Shown here: one piece after another, positions 34,776 through 43,865 of the stretch | How positions within the stretch are numbered: the first letter of the stretch is position 1 | Layout: each line of letters starts with the position of its first letter | Origin: Paenibacillus radicis (ex Xue et al. 2023) | GTDB taxonomy: Bacteria > Bacillota > Bacilli > Paenibacillales > NBRC-103111 | Length of the DNA stretch: 64,000 nucleotides | Assembly (NCBI RefSeq): GCF_024722015.1 | Contig: NZ_JANQBD010000006.1 | Span: 124,001 to 188,000, forward strand | Reading direction: 5' to 3' | Notes under the pieces: model-generated | Database searches by the model: none | Seen by the model: the letters and a program-made list of their open reading frames with translations, nothing else | Told to the model about the DNA's origin: nothing | Program-made: the position numbers and the translations under genes

Positions 34776-35642
34776 CTACTCGTGAGCCCTGTTCGGATCA
34801 GCAAGCAGTCGAAGATTTTCACCTAATCGGCCAAAAGCAATCACAATAATTAATAAGCTTAATCCAGGGAATACAGCTAACCACCACATCCCGGTAGAAA
34901 GATATCGCATGGATTCCGATAAAATAATCCCGATCGCAGGCTCATGCGGAGACAATCCCATTCCTATAAAGGTAACGCCAGCCTCGTGCAGTATGGCATG
35001 CGGAAAAATAAGCAGCAGCCCGATCAGCAGCTGTGGAAGTAAATGCGGTAAAATATGCCTCGTTCCGATCCACCAGCGGGATTTGCCTAAACGTCTGGAT
35101 ACCTGCACATACTCAGCGGTTCGAAGGTTCATGACTTCAGCGCGAATGACTCTAGAAAGGCTCGGCCAATGGGTCAGCGCTACACCTACTATTACCCCCT
35201 TTGCCCCGCCACCCATTACAAAAGCAATAAGAATTAACGTAACAAGATGAGGGACACTCAAGAACAGGTCGATCAGCCATGTAATTAAACGGTCCGTGAT
35301 CTTCCCCATAGTAGCCGCCAGCAGCCCCAATAGAGCAGCAATTATGACACTGACCGCTCCTGCGAGCATGCCTGTTTTGATGCTTAGGACAAGTCCTTTG
35401 AGTGTACGCGTCAGCATATCCCGCCCGAGCCAATCGGTGCCAAAAGGATGCGCCAACGATGGCGGCAGGTTGCGAGAGTTCAGGCTGATGGATAGATTAT
35501 CGTTTCCAAGCAGCGAAGATCCAAGCCAGACTGCCGTTAATAACACAGCTGTGAAAAGAGCCGATAGCCAAGTTTTATGTCTTCGGTGAAGCTTGGGCAG
35601 ATGGAAAGAACCGCTCCTCGCCATTTCATTTATTCGGCTCAT
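34776..35642 (-). CDS. ABC transporter permease (OppC/DppC/NikC-like)
   Basis: A 288-residue inner-membrane permease. An N-terminal membrane helix (WLSALFTAVLLTAVWLGSSL) is followed by AHPFGTDWLGRDMLTRTLKG, the OppC N-terminal signature, and the binding-protein-dependent transport domain with an EAA-like loop (EYVQVSRRLGKSRWWIGTRH). ATG overlaps the stop of the upstream permease by four bases. It pairs with the 35639 gene to form the channel. Confidence 0.93.
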   Translation of the reverse strand: MSRINEMARSGSFHLPKLHRRHKTWLSALFTAVLLTAVWLGSSLLGNDNLSISLNSRNLPPSLAHPFGTDWLGRDMLTRTLKGLVLSIKTGMLAGAVSVIIAALLGLLAATMGKITDRLITWLIDLFLSVPHLVTLILIAFVMGGGAKGVIVGVALTHWPSLSRVIRAEVMNLRTAEYVQVSRRLGKSRWWIGTRHILPHLLPQLLIGLLLIFPHAILHEAGVTFIGMGLSPHEPAIGIILSESMRYLSTGMWWLAVFPGLSLLIIVIAFGRLGENLRLLADPNRAHE

Positions 35643-36625
35643 AGGGCATCTCCTTCCCTCATTCTCGGATCCACCCTACGGTAAATAAGATCGGCCAGTA
35701 CATTGCCGGTAAAAACAAACAACGCGCTGCACAGCACGATGCCCAGCAGCAGCGGTACATCTCCACGCAGTCCTGCCTCTACTGTTGCTTGTCCGAGACC
35801 GGGATAGGAGAAAACCTGTTCAGCCAGCACGGCTCCTCCGAACAATTCACTGAAGGAGGTGAACTGGAGCGTAACCGCAGGCAGTGCCACATTGCGCAAG
35901 CCATGTCTCCAGAACAAAGTAAACCCTCTCTCTCCTCTCGCTCTGGCAAACAGAATATAATCGCTGTCTAACACAGATATCAGCTTCTGACGGGTGTGCA
36001 GTGCTATAGTAGAAATACCGGTAAAGCTTAGGGTAAGAGCAGGCAAAAACATATGAACCATCCGGTCCTGCCACGTAACATCTTGGGCCAATACACCTGC
36101 CGGAACGCCCAAACCAATGGGAAACCAGCCCAGCCACACAGCAAATAAGAGCAATAATACAAGCCCAAGCCAGAAGGTAGGCGTTGAAGCTAATGTATAA
36201 CAATACCACTGAATCACCCGATCTATCCATGTACCCTTTTTCATAGCGGCAACGACACCAACACTGAAACCAATAATGCCGGATAAGAGCCAAGCCGTTC
36301 CCATCAGAGCAGCCGAGCTGAGAAACCGCTGCTGGATAACTTCAAGCACTGGGCTTCGGTATATCATCGACATACCGAAGTCACCACCGATCAATGAAGT
36401 GATCCAGCGTATGTAGCGCTCAGCAGGCGGTTGGTTAAATCCCCAATGTGCTGCTATGGCCTCACGCTGCTCGGGACTGACTCGCAGCATATCTGCTCCC
36501 ACGTAAGCTTGGACAGGATCGATTGGTGAAAATTCGACAAGCGCGAATGAGAGGGCACTTACCGCAAGCAGCAGAATAATCAGCTTCAAGCTTTTCTGCA
36601 GTCCATATAACATGATGTTATGCAT
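35639..36625 (-). CDS. ABC transporter permease (OppB/DppB/NikB-like)
   Basis: A permease of about 328 residues with six membrane segments. The N-terminal region LLAVSALSFALVEFSPIDP and GFNQPPAERYIRWITSLIGG match OppB. The EAA loop contains DYILFARARGERGFTLFWRH and the end has DLIYRRVDPRMR. ATG 36625 (MHNIMLYG) follows AGGGGG; the longer frame from 36658 lacks support and overlaps the binding-protein gene. It lies 17 bases after the substrate-binding lipoprotein gene. Confidence 0.93.
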   Translation of the reverse strand: MHNIMLYGLQKSLKLIILLLAVSALSFALVEFSPIDPVQAYVGADMLRVSPEQREAIAAHWGFNQPPAERYIRWITSLIGGDFGMSMIYRSPVLEVIQQRFLSSAALMGTAWLLSGIIGFSVGVVAAMKKGTWIDRVIQWYCYTLASTPTFWLGLVLLLLFAVWLGWFPIGLGVPAGVLAQDVTWQDRMVHMFLPALTLSFTGISTIALHTRQKLISVLDSDYILFARARGERGFTLFWRHGLRNVALPAVTLQFTSFSELFGGAVLAEQVFSYPGLGQATVEAGLRGDVPLLLGIVLCSALFVFTGNVLADLIYRRVDPRMREGDAL

Positions 36626-36642
36626 CAACGATATCCCCCTGC

Positions 36643-38235
36643 TTACTTTTTGCGCCATTCCTCAATGTTGCTAGTAACTGGCCAACCGTGTCCGTGAGGA
36701 TGAATCTGCTGTTTGCCAATATCCAACCCATCCTTGACCAAATACAAATGATCGATATTGACAAGCCATGCCCAAGGCGCATCTCCTAGCGCGCTTAACC
36801 CTGTATTGCCGTCCCACTGAGCTTTTTTCCAGAATTCATTAGCATCCTTGTCATTTAGAGCAAGTAATGCTTGCTTCATATAATTCTCAACAGTCGGATT
36901 CGTATAGTAGCCTGGATTCAGATAATCAATGCCGCTGTATTTGCTGCTGTAAACACTGTATACCTCTGTAGGGTCATGGCTTCCCCAGCCAAAAAGCACA
37001 GCATTCGCATGCATAAGCTTTCCTAGCTCATCCCAGCTCTTTCCTTCAACCTTAACGTTGATCCCAAGCGGCTTGATCATATCAGCTGCGGCAATCGCAA
37101 GAGATTGGCGGGTAACGTCGTTCGAAGGATACAGGAGACTGAATTCGGCCTTCAAGGAGCCCTTTTCGAGAATGCCGTCTCCGTTGCTGTCCTTCCAACC
37201 GTCATTGGCAAGGATTTGCTGCCCTTCTTTTAAATTGGCATCAGTGATGACCGCTTTCGGATTAAACCAAGGCAAACCGTCATTGATGGTAAATGCGGGC
37301 GTTCCATGTCCTTCCAGTACTCCTTGTACAAGAGCTTTTCTGTCGATAGCGATATTAATAGCTTTACGGATGGATAATTGAGAGGTTACATCATTACCTA
37401 TCGGATTGCCGTCCTTGGTTTTGGCGCCGGACTTCACGTAAGGGAACATGATTCCGCGATTGTCTACAGTACGGGCAGTCTCCAGTCGCATCCCGGCGAC
37501 AGGCTGTTTACTGAATGCAGCGGGAATATAAGAGACATCAACTTTCCCGGCCTTTGCTGCCGCATATGCTGCATCTTCACTCAGAAACAAGAAGGTCAGC
37601 TTTTGGAACACAGGTTTGGTACCGTAATAATCCGGATTAGCCTCTACGATGACCTGCTGTCCTTTGTCCCACTGCACAAGCTTATAAGGCCCTGACCCTA
37701 TAGGCTTCTGGGCATAATCCTTACTATGGGCATGCTTGGGTACGATTCCAGTCGCCACCAGCATTTGAATAAAAGTCGAATTAGGTTCTTTTAAAGTAAA
37801 TTTTACACTGTAATCATCAACCACCTCTACACTCGACACGTAGCTGAGATCAATAGACGAACCACTCTTGGATGCGGTCTCGAAAGTATACTGGACATCC
37901 TCAGCCATCAAGGGTTTACCATCAGAAAACTTGGCGTCCTTACGCAGCTTAACTGTCCAAACCAATCCACCGTTTCCGATTTCATAACCAGTAGCCAGAT
38001 CATTTACAACATTCAGATCAGAATCCCTCTTCAGCAGAGTGCTCTGGAAAAGCGGAGAGCCATAACGTCCCCAACCTGTTGTAGGATCGAAGCCAGCTTC
38101 CGGTTCACTACCGACTGCCAGAACTAATTCGTTAGCAGCTTTAGACGATTCTTCCTTAGGTTTCGCTGTACAACCGTTCATTACCATTGCTGCAATCAAA
38201 CTGATAATAAGAATAAATGCAAATCTCTTTCTCAC
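36643..38235 (-). CDS. ABC transporter substrate-binding lipoprotein (SBP_bac_5; nickel/peptide type)
   Basis: A 530-residue extracellular lipoprotein receptor. The signal MRKRFAFILIISLIAAMVMN ends in the lipobox Cys (NGC). The mature part has family-5 motifs: FDPTTGWGRYGSPLFQSTLL, VWTVKLRKDAKFSDGKPLMA, PIGSGPYKLVQWDKG. It is the first gene of the transporter operon and diverges from the cobalamin-riboswitch-controlled cobalt operon. That setting, together with the NikA-like N-terminus, favours nickel, cobalt or metallophore uptake over peptides, but this is inference. Confidence 0.9.
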   Translation of the reverse strand: MRKRFAFILIISLIAAMVMNGCTAKPKEESSKAANELVLAVGSEPEAGFDPTTGWGRYGSPLFQSTLLKRDSDLNVVNDLATGYEIGNGGLVWTVKLRKDAKFSDGKPLMAEDVQYTFETASKSGSSIDLSYVSSVEVVDDYSVKFTLKEPNSTFIQMLVATGIVPKHAHSKDYAQKPIGSGPYKLVQWDKGQQVIVEANPDYYGTKPVFQKLTFLFLSEDAAYAAAKAGKVDVSYIPAAFSKQPVAGMRLETARTVDNRGIMFPYVKSGAKTKDGNPIGNDVTSQLSIRKAINIAIDRKALVQGVLEGHGTPAFTINDGLPWFNPKAVITDANLKEGQQILANDGWKDSNGDGILEKGSLKAEFSLLYPSNDVTRQSLAIAAADMIKPLGINVKVEGKSWDELGKLMHANAVLFGWGSHDPTEVYSVYSSKYSGIDYLNPGYYTNPTVENYMKQALLALNDKDANEFWKKAQWDGNTGLSALGDAPWAWLVNIDHLYLVKDGLDIGKQQIHPHGHGWPVTSNIEEWRKK

Positions 38236-38465
38236 ACTATCCCACTCCTAATCCTTTTTATCTGCTCCATGTCCACAAGCCTATGATGAATTCGCGACTA
38301 GAAAAATCACCCAGTAGCACGAATCATTAAAATAGTAACACACTTGAAAATCCGAGTCACTACCCCGTGTTATTTTTTCGAAAAATTATGTTACAAAAAA
38401 GGAATTAGCCTGTTCATATCGAATAGACTTAGATTGCAGCTAAAAAAATCGCATATTTACTAGTC

Positions 38466-38640
38466 AGGTGCCTTTGTATTGAAAAAGGATAACAGGGAAT
38501 CGGGTGCAAATCCCGAGCGGTCCCGCCACTGTAACCGGGGAGTTTTTTTCCAATGTATCACTCGATGAACGCATATCGGGGAAGATGGAGAATAATGAGG
38601 AGCCGGGAGCCAGGAGACCTACCTGATTAGCACACCCACA
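38466..38640 (+). promoter_or_regulatory. cobalamin riboswitch (B12 aptamer) for cbiMNQO
   Basis: Conserved aptamer blocks occur in order: AGGTGCC (P1/J1), AACAGGGAATCGGGTGCAAA, TCCCGAGCGGTCCCGCCAC, TGTAACCGGGG, and the B12 box AGCCAGGAGACCTACCT near 38608-38624, closing with CACACC. It represses the downstream cobalt transporter operon when adenosylcobalamin is abundant. The expression-platform terminator follows at 38718. Confidence 0.96.
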
Positions 38641-38717
38641 GGCCTTCGCGGAAAGGAGCGGTGTACGAACATGGATTCAGCTTATCCACATGCTGTCGTC
38701 TATTGGCGCGTACCCAT

Positions 38718-38746
38718 AACCAATTCCAAAGGGATTGGTTTTTTAG
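38718..38746 (+). terminator. riboswitch expression-platform terminator
   Basis: AACCAATTCC, loop AAA, GGGATTGGTT is a strong stem (one G-U pair) followed by TTTTTTAGTTTTTT. It lies between the B12 aptamer and the cbiM ribosome-binding site, so it is expected to form when the ligand is bound. Confidence 0.93.
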
Positions 38747-38782
38747 TTTTTTCACCTATTTTTGAATCAGGAGGATTTCACA

Positions 38783-39550
38783 ATGCAAACAAAAAAATGG
38801 CTAACCACTTCACTCTTAGTGTTGGGATTCACGGTGTACCTGACATTTAATGAGCCTCAATCGGCCTATGCTATGCACATTATGGAAGGTTTTCTGCCTG
38901 TAGGATGGGCTATTTTCTGGTGGGCGGTTTTTATTCCATTCTTCATTCTAGGCCTAAGAGCTTTAACCCGAATTACTAAGGAAACTCCGGAGCTGAAAAT
39001 TATGCTAGGATTGGCGGCAGCCTTCACCTTCGTTCTCTCGGCGCTCAAAATTCCGTCCGTAACGGGGAGCAGCTCCCATCCGACAGGAACGGGTCTTGGT
39101 GCTGTTATGTTCGGACCGCTGCCTATGAGTGTACTCGGCTCTATCGTCCTATTGTTTCAGGCGCTGCTTCTGGCGCATGGCGGCTTGACCACCCTTGGTG
39201 CTAATGCCTTTTCGATGGCCGTTGCCGGTCCAATGGTTGGTTACGGCGTCTATAAATGGATAATGAAAAGCACAGGAAAACAACGGCTTGCCATCTTTTT
39301 GGCTGCGGCGCTTGCAGATCTGTCCACTTACGTCGTTACAGCGTTCCAGCTGGCAATTGCTTTTCCAGCAGAGGTAGGCGGAATTGCTGCGTCTTTCGGC
39401 AAATTCGGGGCGATCTTCGCCTTTACACAGATTCCTCTCGCAATAAGCGAAGGTTTGCTCACTATCTTGATCTGGAATTGGCTGCAAGCTTACAGCTCTG
39501 AGGAATTATCATTGCTGCAGCGCAAAATGAAAGGAGCTCAAAAATCATGA
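38783..39550 (+). CDS. cbiM: cobalt ECF transporter S-component CbiM
   Basis: The membrane substrate-binding component of the Co(II) importer used for B12 synthesis. A cleavable signal ([18 protein letters not shown] to QSAYA) exposes the metal-binding N-terminus MHIMEGFLP, the CbiM hallmark. [20 protein letters not shown] and [18 protein letters not shown] are conserved blocks. The start is ATG 38783 after AGGAGG, giving 255 residues; the longer frame begins inside the terminator region. First gene under the B12 riboswitch and overlapping cbiN by four bases. Confidence 0.96.
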   Translation: MQTKKWLTTSLLVLGFTVYLTFNEPQSAYAMHIMEGFLPVGWAIFWWAVFIPFFILGLRALTRITKETPELKIMLGLAAAFTFVLSALKIPSVTGSSSHPTGTGLGAVMFGPLPMSVLGSIVLLFQALLLAHGGLTTLGANAFSMAVAGPMVGYGVYKWIMKSTGKQRLAIFLAAALADLSTYVVTAFQLAIAFPAEVGGIAASFGKFGAIFAFTQIPLAISEGLLTILIWNWLQAYSSEELSLLQRKMKGAQKS

Positions 39551-39831
39551 AAACCGGCACTAAGAACGCTTTAATTATAAGTGCAGTTATCCTCTTAGCC
39601 GCTCTCCCTTTATTACTTGTCAATGGGGAATTCGGGGGCGCAGACGGGGCTGCCGAGGAAATGATTGCAACGCTGTCTCCTACTTACAAGCCTTGGTTTA
39701 CCCCATTATTGGAGCCGCCTGCGGAAACTGAAAGTATGCTGTTCGCCTTACAAGCGGCACTGGGGGCAGGCTTCATTGGATATGTAATCGGGTTGTTCAA
39801 AGGAAGAGCTACCAAAACAAAAACACAATGA
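39547..39831 (+). CDS. cbiN: cobalt transporter accessory subunit CbiN
   Basis: A 94-residue protein with two membrane helices and the conserved extracytoplasmic loop ([34 protein letters not shown]). CbiN loads the metal into CbiM. Start and stop overlap both neighbours (ATGA), showing coupled translation within cbiMNQO. Confidence 0.95.
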   Translation: MKTGTKNALIISAVILLAALPLLLVNGEFGGADGAAEEMIATLSPTYKPWFTPLLEPPAETESMLFALQAALGAGFIGYVIGLFKGRATKTKTQ

Positions 39832-40634
39832 TCAAATTCATCGATTCACTCTCTTACAATAACAAGCTGCGGACCGTTTCTCCCATGTGGAAGATCGGGT
39901 TTGCAGCCGTTCTATTTCTGTTGTCTTACTTGTCCCATCCTGTCACACAGCTTGTTATAAGTGGTTGGTTGGTTGTATGGACAGTCAGCTATGCCCAAAT
40001 ACGAGCCAAATATTATTTACGGCTGATTGCTGCCCCCTGTTTGTTTTACGCAGCCAGTCTTCCAGCTATCCTTATTGAATTTCAACGGTCAACTGAGCTG
40101 TCGACCCTTGCACAAGCAAGCACCATACTCTTTACATTTCTACATTGGACAGCCTTTTTGACTGACAATGGAGTGCATACAGCCATTATTTTACTTACGC
40201 GAATAATAGCCTGCTTGTCATGCATGACCTTTATAATGCTGACCACTCCTGTTTCCGAGCTGTTTCAGGTTATGAAAAAGCTGCGGGTGCCGGCATTAGT
40301 ATTGGAAATGATGCTAATTATGTATCGTTTTTTGTTTTTGCTGGAGAGCACGGCCTATGATATGTACACAGCCCAGAAGTCGCGCGGCGGACAGACCGGA
40401 TTTACCAACAGGCTTAATGATACGGCCATCCTGATCGTGCGCTTGTTCGCTAAGTCGATGCAGCGCTATAAAGGAGTTTCACACGGCTTGATCACAAGAG
40501 GATTTATCGATGAAATTCATATGGCTCCGTATCAGGGTAAACCGGTCCCATCCCGCTGCTTATGGGAAAGCTGTACAGGGATCATCATCTTAATACTGCT
40601 TGAATTATGGCTTGGTTGGCGGGAAATGTTATGA
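39828..40634 (+). CDS. cbiQ: cobalt ECF transporter T-component CbiQ
   Basis: A 268-residue transmembrane coupling protein with five or six hydrophobic helices. The C-terminal cytoplasmic coupling helix region with A-R-G-type motifs (TAQKSRGGQTG and KGVSHGLITRGF) contacts the ATPase. The start overlaps the cbiN stop, and cbiO begins inside its last codons. Confidence 0.94.
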   Translation: MIKFIDSLSYNNKLRTVSPMWKIGFAAVLFLLSYLSHPVTQLVISGWLVVWTVSYAQIRAKYYLRLIAAPCLFYAASLPAILIEFQRSTELSTLAQASTILFTFLHWTAFLTDNGVHTAIILLTRIIACLSCMTFIMLTTPVSELFQVMKKLRVPALVLEMMLIMYRFLFLLESTAYDMYTAQKSRGGQTGFTNRLNDTAILIVRLFAKSMQRYKGVSHGLITRGFIDEIHMAPYQGKPVPSRCLWESCTGIIILILLELWLGWREML

Positions 40635-41467
40635 ACTCAATTTTGGAGGCGCATGATGTGAGCTATATATATCAAGGCGCCAAAACTGCTGCTCTCCAGG
40701 AATTAAATATGCGAATACCTCAGGGTAAAAAGACCGCTATTTGCGGGCATAACGGATCGGGAAAATCGACATTTTTTCTTCATGCCATTGGTATACATCG
40801 CCCTGCATCAGGCCAAATGATATGGAAGGACCATGCCATATCTTATCATTCCAAAGATTTACAGCAGCTTCGACAGCGAATTGGGCTTGTCTTTCAAGAC
40901 CCGGAGCAGCAGTTGATTCTCAATACGCCTCATGAGGATGTCTCCTATGGTCTGCGTAATGCCAAGGTACCGGAAACGGAAATTAGCAGCCGAACACAAA
41001 GCATTCTTCAAGCAATGGGACTTTCACATTTGGCAGACACACCTATTCACCATCTGAGTCTCGGCCAGAAAAAAAGAGTTGCGCTCGCAGGAGTTTTAGT
41101 GCTGGAGCCCGAGCTTCTGCTGCTGGATGAGCCAACAGCGTATCTGGACCGCGTATCCGAGCAGCAGCTAATAGCACAGCTTGACCGGGTTCATGATAGC
41201 GGCGTTACCGTTGTTATGGCAACACATGATATGAATCTCGCTTATACATGGGCTGAGCATATACTCGTTATGGATCGAGGAAGATGCCTCATGGAGGGCT
41301 CTCCACAGGAGGTATTCAAGGATGAGGACAAGCTCAAATCAATCGGATTGGAGCTTCCCATGCTGCTTGAAATTTGGCAATCGCTGCCTGAAAAAATACG
41401 CTCTGGGATAATTCCTCCGACCAATATGGCCGAGTTTAAACAAACTGTATATAAACTGTTCACATAG
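40631..41467 (+). CDS. cbiO: cobalt ECF transporter ATPase CbiO
   Basis: A 278-residue energy-coupling ATPase. Walker A ICGHNGSGKSTFFLHAIG, Q-loop LVFQDPEQQLI, signature LSLGQKKRVALAG (LSGGQ variant with Leu in place of Gly), Walker B ELLLLDEPTAYLD and switch His (VMATHDMN) are present. The start at ATG 40631 (MNSILEAHDV) overlaps the cbiQ stop as ATGA; the frame extends to 40607 but with no better site. Last gene of the riboswitch operon. Confidence 0.95.
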   Translation: MNSILEAHDVSYIYQGAKTAALQELNMRIPQGKKTAICGHNGSGKSTFFLHAIGIHRPASGQMIWKDHAISYHSKDLQQLRQRIGLVFQDPEQQLILNTPHEDVSYGLRNAKVPETEISSRTQSILQAMGLSHLADTPIHHLSLGQKKRVALAGVLVLEPELLLLDEPTAYLDRVSEQQLIAQLDRVHDSGVTVVMATHDMNLAYTWAEHILVMDRGRCLMEGSPQEVFKDEDKLKSIGLELPMLLEIWQSLPEKIRSGIIPPTNMAEFKQTVYKLFT

Positions 41468-41540
41468 TTTTCGTGAATCGGTAATCGAGATGCTATCTTG
41501 GGAATCATTCCACTCTTACTCACTTTCTTACGGAACGTCA

Positions 41541-41696
41541 TTCCGCTATTTGCTTGGAATCTCCTAGAATTCATGATCCCGCGGAACTACGAGCCGCTAT
41601 TTCGTCTCCGACCTGCCGAATTGCCCCATTCCAAGCAAATAAGGGATCGTACTTCCGTTTCACTTCAATGATCACGTGTGCACTGCGAAATAGCGG
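41541..41696. repeat. interleaved inverted repeats (CCGCTATTT family)
   Basis: TATTTGCTTGGAAT (41547-41560) is the exact complement of ATTCCAAGCAAATA (41628-41641). CCGCTATTTCG (41594-41604) is the exact complement of CGAAATAGCGG (41686-41696). The two pairs interleave, so they cannot form simple nested hairpins at the same time. Confidence 0.85.
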
Positions 41697-41976
41697 ATCC
41701 ACGTTCCTCTAGAGAAACCTTTGATCGGTAGTGAACCTACGCTCATTCGTTCGGCGTTCACCTCTTTTGCTCGTCAATAGTTAAGCCTCTAGGGACATTT
41801 CGAAGACGATGAGCCGCATAAGAAAGGGGTAATTGGTTAAGCACGCATAACTAGTCTGTAATTATTGCTTGTCTGGAACAATGCTTCTGCAGCAATATGC
41901 AGGTCTACGATTTTATCCTCAATATCCAAAACACGCAACGGATTCTGTGAGCTTCACCGCAACTCTTTGAAACCAC

Positions 41977-42015
41977 AAAAAGGCTTATAGCCCTATATCA
42001 GGTCATAAACCCTTT
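41977..42015 (-). terminator. probable terminator of the 42027-42701 gene
   Basis: On the minus strand AAAGGGTTTAT pairs imperfectly with ATAAGCCTTTT around a 16-base loop, 12 bases after the stop, and ends in CCTTTTTG. Confidence 0.6.
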
Positions 42016-42026
42016 CTTTACCCAGT

Positions 42027-42701
42027 TTATTTCTCAAGCTTTTTCGCCCCGATCATAATCCCTGTATCCCCAGGATCCTTCAATGCAATATCCGAAATTA
42101 CCCAGTAATCAGACGATTCCCGTTTAATTTTTTCCACAATAATGGAAGCACTCCCCATTCCAATGGGTCCATTCATCATCACTAACGGGTAATTAAATGA
42201 AACTTGAACTTTATCCGGTGACAATTCCTTGGTGTGCAATTGTTCGACTTTTCCCATATGAGGGCTAGAAACTCCTGTTACCCAGAAATTGTCCTCGAAT
42301 TCCTGCTTCGTCTTTTGGCGAAGATCAGGCGATAATACAGCGTACTGCATAGCCCCGCTTCTTTTTTGCACTCCACGGATCCAAGTCCGAACCGCTTCTT
42401 CCGGAGACGCAGCTTCAAGTGCATTCTCCAAACTGCTCACCTGCATAGATAAATTGGATGATTCGGGCATAGTGACATAGATGGTGTTATCCTTATAAGT
42501 CACTTTTCCACGCAGCTGTTCTACTATAGACCTTAAGGATACCATCGCTGTTCCTTCGTCCATATTCAATTTAAAGGCGCTGCCGGCAAATTCAACGTTA
42601 TTGATAAAAATTCGCGGTCCTGTTACTGCAGCTATAACAGATCCCGAAAAAATTACAAATCCGCAAACTGCAGCAATCAAAACCTTCCGATGCTTTTTCA
42701 T
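42027..42701 (-). CDS. exported copper amine oxidase N-terminal (stalk) domain protein
   Basis: A 224-residue secreted protein. The signal is MKKHRKVLIAAVCGFVIFSG to VIAA. The stalk domain follows (PRIFINNVEFAGSAFKLNMD, AMVSLRSIVEQLRGKVTYKD, NTIYVTMPES), common in Paenibacillus surface proteins. The C-terminal half (AVRTWIRGVQKRSGAMQYAV to end) looks like a SnoaL/NTF2-like fold. ATG 42701 follows AGGAGGTG; the longer frame is not needed. Divergent from the CAP-domain lipoprotein at 42885. Function unknown. Confidence 0.85.
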   Translation of the reverse strand: MKKHRKVLIAAVCGFVIFSGSVIAAVTGPRIFINNVEFAGSAFKLNMDEGTAMVSLRSIVEQLRGKVTYKDNTIYVTMPESSNLSMQVSSLENALEAASPEEAVRTWIRGVQKRSGAMQYAVLSPDLRQKTKQEFEDNFWVTGVSSPHMGKVEQLHTKELSPDKVQVSFNYPLVMMNGPIGMGSASIIVEKIKRESSDYWVISDIALKDPGDTGIMIGAKKLEK

Positions 42702-42884
42702 TGGACACCTCCTGTTCTTTTCATTATGCCCATTCCGATTCACTTACCTTATATGGATAATATATCCCGATTATGCTGTTTTGGTCAGAATAGGGATAAG
42801 GTGAACCTGATTTCGAGAATAAATCAAGAACAGGCAGGAAATCTTAAAGCCAGTAACTTCATAACGCATCGAGGAGGTTGGCTT

Positions 42885-43784
42885 ATGTTAAAGTTTATTT
42901 TATTAGCGGTATTATTAATGGTAACAGGCTGTACGGCCAACAAAAATATGACCCAAAAGCAAGTGACTCCTAAGCAAAGTCAAATTTCAACTCATGCTCA
43001 CACTGCTGCACCAACTCCTGTTATAACTCAGGCATCATCAACAGCTACATCCAATGCAGGTAAAGAATCTATTACAATAAAAGAGGCACCAAGCGGAATT
43101 CCATCGTATTTGTTGGATCTGATTCAAACGCCGGCCGGAAATCCCGCAAACCAAACACCAACTGGGTATCCGGCCAACCAAACACCAGCCGAGTATCCGA
43201 CAAACCAAACTCCAACCGGTTATCCATCCAGCCAGACACCAACAGGTTATCCATCAAACCAGGCGCCGACAGGTTATCCATCAGGTCAGACACCTACGGG
43301 ATATCCATCAAACCAAGCACCTACAGGTTATCCATCAGGCCAGACACCTACCGGATATCCATCCAGTCAGACACCTACGGATTCGACTGGTCAAGCGAAA
43401 CAAGGCAACAAGGATTCTTCCCAATTCGCTCAGCAGGTTCTGGATTTAGTCAATCAAGAAAGGTCCAAAGCCGGCTTAAGCTCCCTTAGTATGAGTAGTG
43501 AATTGTCAAACATGGCTATGGTCAAGGCACAAGACATGTACAATAACAATTACTTTGATCATAACTCTCCCACGCATGGTTCCCCCTTCGATATGATGAA
43601 GGAGTATGGAATCTCATACAGCACAGCTGGAGAAAATATCGCAAAAGGGCAATCCACCCCTACCCAAGTTATGAACGATTGGATGAACAGTCCAGGTCAC
43701 AGAGCCAATATACTGAATAGTAGTTATACCCATATCGGCGTTGCTTATTACAACAGTGAATGGGTTCAGGAGTTTACTGGGTAA
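42885..43784 (+). CDS. CAP-domain (YkwD-like) lipoprotein with tandem linker repeats
   Basis: A 299-residue exported lipoprotein. The signal MLKFILLAVLLMVTGC ends in a lipobox Cys. Residues 80-169 are a tandem 9-residue linker (consensus xQTPTGYPS, eight good copies with degenerate ends). Residues 180-299 form a CAP/SCP domain: VLDLVNQERSKAGLSSLSMS, FDHNSPTHGSPFDMM, TAGENIAKGQSTPTQVM and SPGHRANILNSSYTHIGV, the usual His/Glu cavity. ATG 42885 follows GAGGAGG. The linker probably spans the cell wall. Function of bacterial CAP proteins is poorly known (spore germination or surface roles). Confidence 0.92.
   Translation: MLKFILLAVLLMVTGCTANKNMTQKQVTPKQSQISTHAHTAAPTPVITQASSTATSNAGKESITIKEAPSGIPSYLLDLIQTPAGNPANQTPTGYPANQTPAEYPTNQTPTGYPSSQTPTGYPSNQAPTGYPSGQTPTGYPSNQAPTGYPSGQTPTGYPSSQTPTDSTGQAKQGNKDSSQFAQQVLDLVNQERSKAGLSSLSMSSELSNMAMVKAQDMYNNNYFDHNSPTHGSPFDMMKEYGISYSTAGENIAKGQSTPTQVMNDWMNSPGHRANILNSSYTHIGVAYYNSEWVQEFTG
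43122..43391 (+). repeat. 27-bp coding tandem repeat array
   Basis: About ten units of 27 bp encode (N/S/G)Q(T/A)PTGYP(S/A). Adjacent units are nearly identical at DNA level, so copy number is likely to vary between strains by slippage or recombination. It is in-frame, so changes alter only linker length. Confidence 0.92.
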
Positions 43785-43794
43785 CGACCCTATT

Positions 43795-43836
43795 GATATA
43801 AGTTCTTGTCGGAAACAACAGACAAGAACTTATATC
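43795..43836. terminator. bidirectional terminator between CAP gene and MCP pseudogene
   Basis: GATATAAGTTCTTGTC and GACAAGAACTTATATC form a perfect 16-bp stem with a 10-base loop, ten bases past the CAP stop. The plus strand continues CTTATTATTCTTCT. Confidence 0.8.
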
Positions 43837-43865
43837 CTTATTATTCTTCTACTCTAATTGGTTTT

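Larger units (their letters stand above)
41468..42026. other. intergenic region rich in inverted repeats
   Basis: No gene is visible in these 559 bases. It contains two interleaved inverted-repeat pairs (listed separately), several copies of the theme CCGCTATTT/AAATAGCGG, GGAAC and GTTCC, and a probable terminator at 41977-42015 for the minus-strand gene. This resembles the dispersed intergenic repeats of Paenibacillus genomes. Confidence 0.6.

Noticed and set aside
43122..43391. CRISPR array
   Set aside because: The 27-bp units are contiguous with no spacers and encode an in-frame linker.
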